Source: Brucella tritici (GTDB lineage Bacteria; Pseudomonadota; Alphaproteobacteria; Rhizobiales; Rhizobiaceae). From it: a stretch of 64,000 nucleotides of DNA. The stretch lies in contig NZ_WBWA01000001.1 in assembly GCF_008932295.1 (NCBI RefSeq), positions 310,001 through 374,000 on the forward strand. Direction: 5' to 3'. A program made the position numbers and the translations under genes. Shown here one piece after another: positions 60,876 through 64,000 of the stretch; within the stretch, counting starts at the first letter, position 1; every line of letters begins with the position of its first letter. The notes below the pieces were generated by a model. The model made no database searches. It saw nothing but the letters and a program-made list of their open reading frames with translations, and had not been told where the DNA came from.

Positions 60876-61877
60876 ATGGTCGAAATCGTCAACCGCCCCT
60901 ATGCCAAGGCTTTCGAAGCCTTCGCAACCGCACGCCCGGAAGTTCTGTGCCTTTCTGCTGACCTCACTTCTTCCTGTGAGGTCGACGGCTTTCGCGACCG
61001 GCATCCGGAGCAATTTCTCACCCTCGGCATGGCCGAACAGAACATGCTCTCCTTCGCTGGCGGCCTCGCCATGCAGGGCTACCGGCCATTCATCCATACC
61101 TTCTCGGTTTTCCTTTATCGCCGCCCGTATGACCAGCTGATCAACTCGATTGCCTATTCCAATCGCAAGGTGCGTTTGATGGGGTTCCTTCCCGGCATCA
61201 CCACGCCGGGTGGCATTACGCATCAGGCGATTGAGGATATTGCCGTGTTACGCGCAGTGCCAAATATGACGATCCTCGAAACAGGCGATGCGACAGAAGT
61301 TGAGACCGTACTGGAAGTCGCCGACAGCATCGACGGTCCGGTCTATGTACGCATCCTACGCGGCGAAGTGCCCCGTCTGTTCTCAACGCCCTTTGAATTC
61401 AACAAGCTGCGTACGCTTTCGGAAGGTGAAGATATTCTCGTCGTCTCTTCCGGCGTATGTACCGAAGAAGCCCTGCGGGCCACCGGCCCACTCGCCGCGC
61501 GTGGTGTGGGCATCCATCATCTTCACGCCTCGACGCTAAAGCCATTCGACAGGGACGGCCTCCTGAAAGCCGCGCGTGGCAAGAAGGGCATCGTTACGCT
61601 GGAGAACCACACAATCGTCGGCGGCCTCGGCTCGCTGGTTGCGGAAACCCTTGCGGAAGAAGGGCTCGGCATCCGCCTCAAGCGTCTTGGCCTCAACGAT
61701 ACGTTTGCGCACGGTGCATCGAAGCCATATCTCATGAAGAAATATGGGCTTGACGCAGGCGCTCTGGTTTCAGCAATTGAAGGGCTTCTCGGCAAGAAGC
61801 TCGCTATCGGAGAGGAGGAACTGGCGGAAGTTCGCTTCGATCATGTGCATTCTGCACAGAAGGCCGAGGCGCTCTGA
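60876..61877 (+). CDS. Transketolase, C-terminal subunit
   Basis: A 333-residue partner of the preceding gene, containing the pyrimidine-binding and C-terminal domains. The ThDP-activating Glu is E54 in LTLGMAEQNMLSFAGG; the C-terminal domain has VTLENHTIVGGLGSLVAE near residue 245. Two bases separate it from the N-terminal subunit, and its stop overlaps the RuBisCO-like start (TGATG). Similar halves also make up DXP synthase-like and pyruvate dehydrogenase E1 proteins, but the pair here looks transketolase-like. Confidence 0.9.
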   Translation: MVEIVNRPYAKAFEAFATARPEVLCLSADLTSSCEVDGFRDRHPEQFLTLGMAEQNMLSFAGGLAMQGYRPFIHTFSVFLYRRPYDQLINSIAYSNRKVRLMGFLPGITTPGGITHQAIEDIAVLRAVPNMTILETGDATEVETVLEVADSIDGPVYVRILRGEVPRLFSTPFEFNKLRTLSEGEDILVVSSGVCTEEALRATGPLAARGVGIHHLHASTLKPFDRDGLLKAARGKKGIVTLENHTIVGGLGSLVAETLAEEGLGIRLKRLGLNDTFAHGASKPYLMKKYGLDAGALVSAIEGLLGKKLAIGEEELAEVRFDHVHSAQKAEAL

Positions 61878-62992
61878 TGGCGCCGCGCTTTACAGTCACC
61901 TATTTTGTGCGCGCCGCCGACGAAGCGGAGGCCAAGGCGCGCGCACTCGATATTGCGCTGGAACAGACTGTAGAAATTCCACGCAACGTCGTGCCGAAAG
62001 GCTATGTCGAAGACGAGATACTCGGTCGGCTGGAAAGCCTGTACAAAGCCCCCGAAGGCAAGCCGGGTTTTCTCGCCGCAATTTCCTATTCGGAGGATGA
62101 TGTCGGCGGAGATTTCCTGCAATTTCTCAACATCATCTTCGGCAATAGCTCAATCAAGCCGGGCATCAAGGTCGAGGATATCGACCTGTCGCCGGGTCTG
62201 CTTGATCTGTGCAAGGGACCGCGCCACGGCATCGAAGGCTTGCGGGCTCGGGCTGGCGTGGGCCAAAAGCCGTTGCTGATGTCAGCCATCAAGCCGGTCG
62301 GCCTTTCGACTGCGGCCCTTGCCCGCCTCGCTCATGATTTTGCGCTGGGCGGCATGCATTTTGTGAAGGATGACCACGGCCTTGTCGACCAGAAAACGGC
62401 CCCCTTCGGGGAGCGGCTTAAGGCATGTGTCGACGCTATCGGCGAGGCGAATGCAAAAAGCGGCGGTCGCACGAGTTTCGTTCCCAACATCACGGGTCCT
62501 GCAACTGCGATCATCGAGCGGGCAAGACAGGCGCAGGAATACGGCGCAGGGGGCGTCATGATCGCTCCGGCCCTCGCAGGCTACGACGTCGTGCGTACAC
62601 TTGCCAGCGACCCGAACTTTTCCCTGCCCATCGTCTCGCATCCAGCCTTTTCCGGTGCCAACGTCGTCTCACCCGATTGTGGCTTCTCGCACCGCGCCTT
62701 TTTCGGCACGCTGCACCGTCTGATGGGCGCGGACGCCGTGGTCTATCCGAATTTCGGCGGACGCTTCGGCTTTACCCGCGCGGAATGCCAGTCGATCGCA
62801 AAGGCCTGTGCCGTTGATATGGGTGGCCCGAAGGCCATCGTCGCGGCACCCGGCGGTGGCATGACTTTCGCCCGCATCCCTGAAATGCGCGATGCCTACG
62901 GCAACGATGTCATGTACCTCGTCGGCGGTGCGTTGCTATCGGAACCAGATCTGGTCAGCGCCTGCAGACGCCTGGTTGCCGCAACGACGTGA
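61877..62992 (+). CDS. RuBisCO-like protein (form IV)
   Basis: A 371-residue member of the RuBisCO large-subunit superfamily, about 100 residues shorter than form I. The KP lysine is K139 in SAIKPVG and the carbamate site reads FVKDDHG (K164, D165, D166), so metal/enolate chemistry is probably retained. The loop-6 lysine motif (GKxEG) is absent; the region reads YPNFGGRFGFT near residue 290, so CO2 fixation is excluded. RuBisCO-like proteins elsewhere enolise diketo-methylthiopentane phosphate (MtnW) or isomerise MTRu-1-phosphate (Rhodospirillum). Next to mtnK and mtnA, isomerisation of MTRu-1-phosphate to a 1-methylthio-ketose-5-phosphate is the best guess, feeding the split transketolase. 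Guess, not proof. Confidence 0.92.
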   Translation: MAPRFTVTYFVRAADEAEAKARALDIALEQTVEIPRNVVPKGYVEDEILGRLESLYKAPEGKPGFLAAISYSEDDVGGDFLQFLNIIFGNSSIKPGIKVEDIDLSPGLLDLCKGPRHGIEGLRARAGVGQKPLLMSAIKPVGLSTAALARLAHDFALGGMHFVKDDHGLVDQKTAPFGERLKACVDAIGEANAKSGGRTSFVPNITGPATAIIERARQAQEYGAGGVMIAPALAGYDVVRTLASDPNFSLPIVSHPAFSGANVVSPDCGFSHRAFFGTLHRLMGADAVVYPNFGGRFGFTRAECQSIAKACAVDMGGPKAIVAAPGGGMTFARIPEMRDAYGNDVMYLVGGALLSEPDLVSACRRLVAATT

Positions 62993-63000
62993 ACAATATC

Positions 63001-63025
63001 GAAGTGCCGACCGCATTGGCACTTC
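63001..63025 (+). terminator. Hairpin after the mtn operon
   Basis: GAAGTGCC-GACCGCATT-GGCACTTC, an 8-9-8 stem eight bases after the RuBisCO-like stop. No T run follows, so termination is likely but not canonical. Confidence 0.55.
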
Positions 63026-63054
63026 CGCGAATTGTTTATCCCGATCGAGAATCT

Positions 63055-63094
63055 AGAGCATTTCCTGTTTTGATTAAATCATTAGAAATGCTCT
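63055..63094. repeat. Short palindromic repeat AGAGCATTTC...GAAATGCTCT
   Basis: A perfect 10-bp inverted repeat with a 20-base AT-rich loop (CTGTTTTGATTAAATC...), matching a common dispersed element of Brucella-group genomes (recalled, not searched). It sits between the convergent RuBisCO-like and sulfatase genes. Confidence 0.75.
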
Positions 63095-63195
63095 GTCTTT
63101 TTGCTTTTCCGCATGTCTCGGCAATACGACTATTACTGACGACAAATATTTTTGCTTCGCGGGCCAAATCGCAACCGGAGTATTTCGACCTTCTA

Positions 63196-64000
63196 TTATC
63201 GCAAAGTAGCCTTTTCCTTCTCGCGTTGCGGATGACGTGATGAAAGAGCTTCGGCATGCTTGCCCCGCCCCGTAGCTCGAAGCCGTTCGAGATAGGCAGG
63301 GAGTTCACCCAGCGTATGATAGGGACCGCCTTCACGCAAAACAGTCATAAGAGGATCGATATCCTGGTCGCTACGTTCGGCCATTGTACCGTGCCATTCA
63401 TCGAGCAGACGGCTGGCATACGCGACGATATCCGGGCAGCTTTGGGATAGATCCTTCTGCTCATGCGGATCGGATGTGAGATTGAACAGCGTGACAGGCC
63501 CGAAATCCTTCAGCCCGTCATGCCATGTCCGCAGCATCAACCAATCTTCGTCCAGATGCCGGAAACGCACACCGCGCTGTACGGCCCATGCGCCTTGGCT
63601 GAGCACGAGGTAATCGCGTCCACCATTCTCGCCTTGACGCATTGCAGGTGCGAACGACTTTCCGTCCCAAACCGACGGCACTTTTCCGCCCAACCCGTCA
63701 ATCAATGTTGCAGGCCAATCGAAATGATAGTGCAGTCCGTGATTTACGCCCGGAGCCTGCCCCGGCCAGCGAATGATGAGTGGTACGTTGCAGGTGAATT
63801 CATCCGCCGTCTGATGGTCTCCCCAAACATTCAGTTCACCCAGATTTTCACCGTGATCGGCACTGATCACAATGATCGTGTCATCATAAAGACCATGTTG
63901 CTTCAATGCTGCGATCAAATGGCCGATATGCTCATCTGCGTAGCGGACACCGGCATCATAACCGTTGAACCAGGCCGAAGCTTTCTCCATTGAGTTTATA
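63196..64000 (-). CDS. Sulfatase family hydrolase, N-terminal part beyond the window
   Basis: The C-terminal portion (at least 265 residues) of an alkaline-phosphatase-superfamily sulfatase. Visible motifs are IIVISADHGENLGELNVWGDH, which holds the conserved Asp-His metal ligands, and VPLIIRWPG; the later FNLTSDPHEQKDLS is the usual sulfatase C-terminal signature. The frame is open to the window end, and the N-terminal half with the formylglycine motif C/S-x-P-S-R is outside, so I cannot tell its maturation type or substrate. It is convergent with the mtn operon and separated by a repeat element, hence probably a separate transcription unit. Confidence 0.88.
   Translation of the reverse strand, partial: INSMEKASAWFNGYDAGVRYADEHIGHLIAALKQHGLYDDTIIVISADHGENLGELNVWGDHQTADEFTCNVPLIIRWPGQAPGVNHGLHYHFDWPATLIDGLGGKVPSVWDGKSFAPAMRQGENGGRDYLVLSQGAWAVQRGVRFRHLDEDWLMLRTWHDGLKDFGPVTLFNLTSDPHEQKDLSQSCPDIVAYASRLLDEWHGTMAERSDQDIDPLMTVLREGGPYHTLGELPAYLERLRATGRGKHAEALSSRHPQREKEKATLR

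Noticed and set aside
1-64000. CRISPR arrays, tRNA/rRNA genes, insertion sequences or prophage
   Set aside because: I found no regularly spaced repeats, no cloverleaf or rRNA sequence, and no transposase, integrase or phage protein.

Overview
The window looks like accessory chromosome from an alphaproteobacterium of the Brucella/Ochrobactrum group (Rhizobiales). The evidence is the bioB-F-D-A-Z operon with BioR-type TTATMKATAA boxes, the dispersed palindromic intergenic elements typical of this group, the moderately high GC, and the density of sugar and amino-acid ABC transporters. Species assignment is inference. I found no tRNA, rRNA, CRISPR array, transposase or phage gene.

Layout. (1) 1-10125, plus strand: a pentose-type sugar ABC importer (binding protein cut by the window edge), a DUF4432 mutarotase-like protein, a ribokinase-family kinase, DeoC aldolase and a fused ALDH16-type aldehyde dehydrogenase. 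Together they read as uptake, phosphorylation and cleavage of a deoxyribose-like sugar to glyceraldehyde-3-phosphate and acetaldehyde, then acetaldehyde oxidation. (2) 10179-22529: a lipocalin and an iron block, made of an Fe(III)-type ABC importer, a cupin, an AraC regulator, a TonB-dependent siderophore receptor and a FhuD/B/C-like siderophore importer. (3) 22583-27762: the biotin operon, whose four internal junctions all overlap by 4 bases. (4) 27763-30533: an AT-rich gap and an autotransporter whose 5' third is broken by several frameshifts. (5) 30548-37562: a ribitol/pentitol operon (XylF-like binding protein, ATPase, permease, dehydrogenase, FGGY kinase) with a divergent LacI regulator. 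(6) 37690-40046: a DyP-type peroxidase and a DUF3422 protein.

(7) 40170-50121, minus strand, holds two operons: a polar amino-acid importer with a GST-like protein and a ThDP enzyme, and a divergent HemB-like protein with two paralogous FAD amine oxidases and an IclR regulator. Both promoters carry the same composite motif, GTTGCGTAT-N7-CATGATGCA-N5-TGCATC, with identical spacing, so I propose one IclR regulon for an unidentified nitrogenous compound. (8) 50477-62992: a SorC regulator, a class II aldolase/short-chain dehydrogenase fusion, a divergently transcribed sugar importer, and mtnK-mtnA-split transketolase-RuBisCO-like protein. I read this as salvage of 5-methylthioribose or another 5-deoxypentose by a route that differs from the classical methionine salvage pathway. 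A perfect 10-5-10 palindrome separates importer and mtnK, and each arm contains a TTGACA. (9) A sulfatase gene runs off the right edge.

Regions 7 and 8 are the best candidates for undescribed biology.
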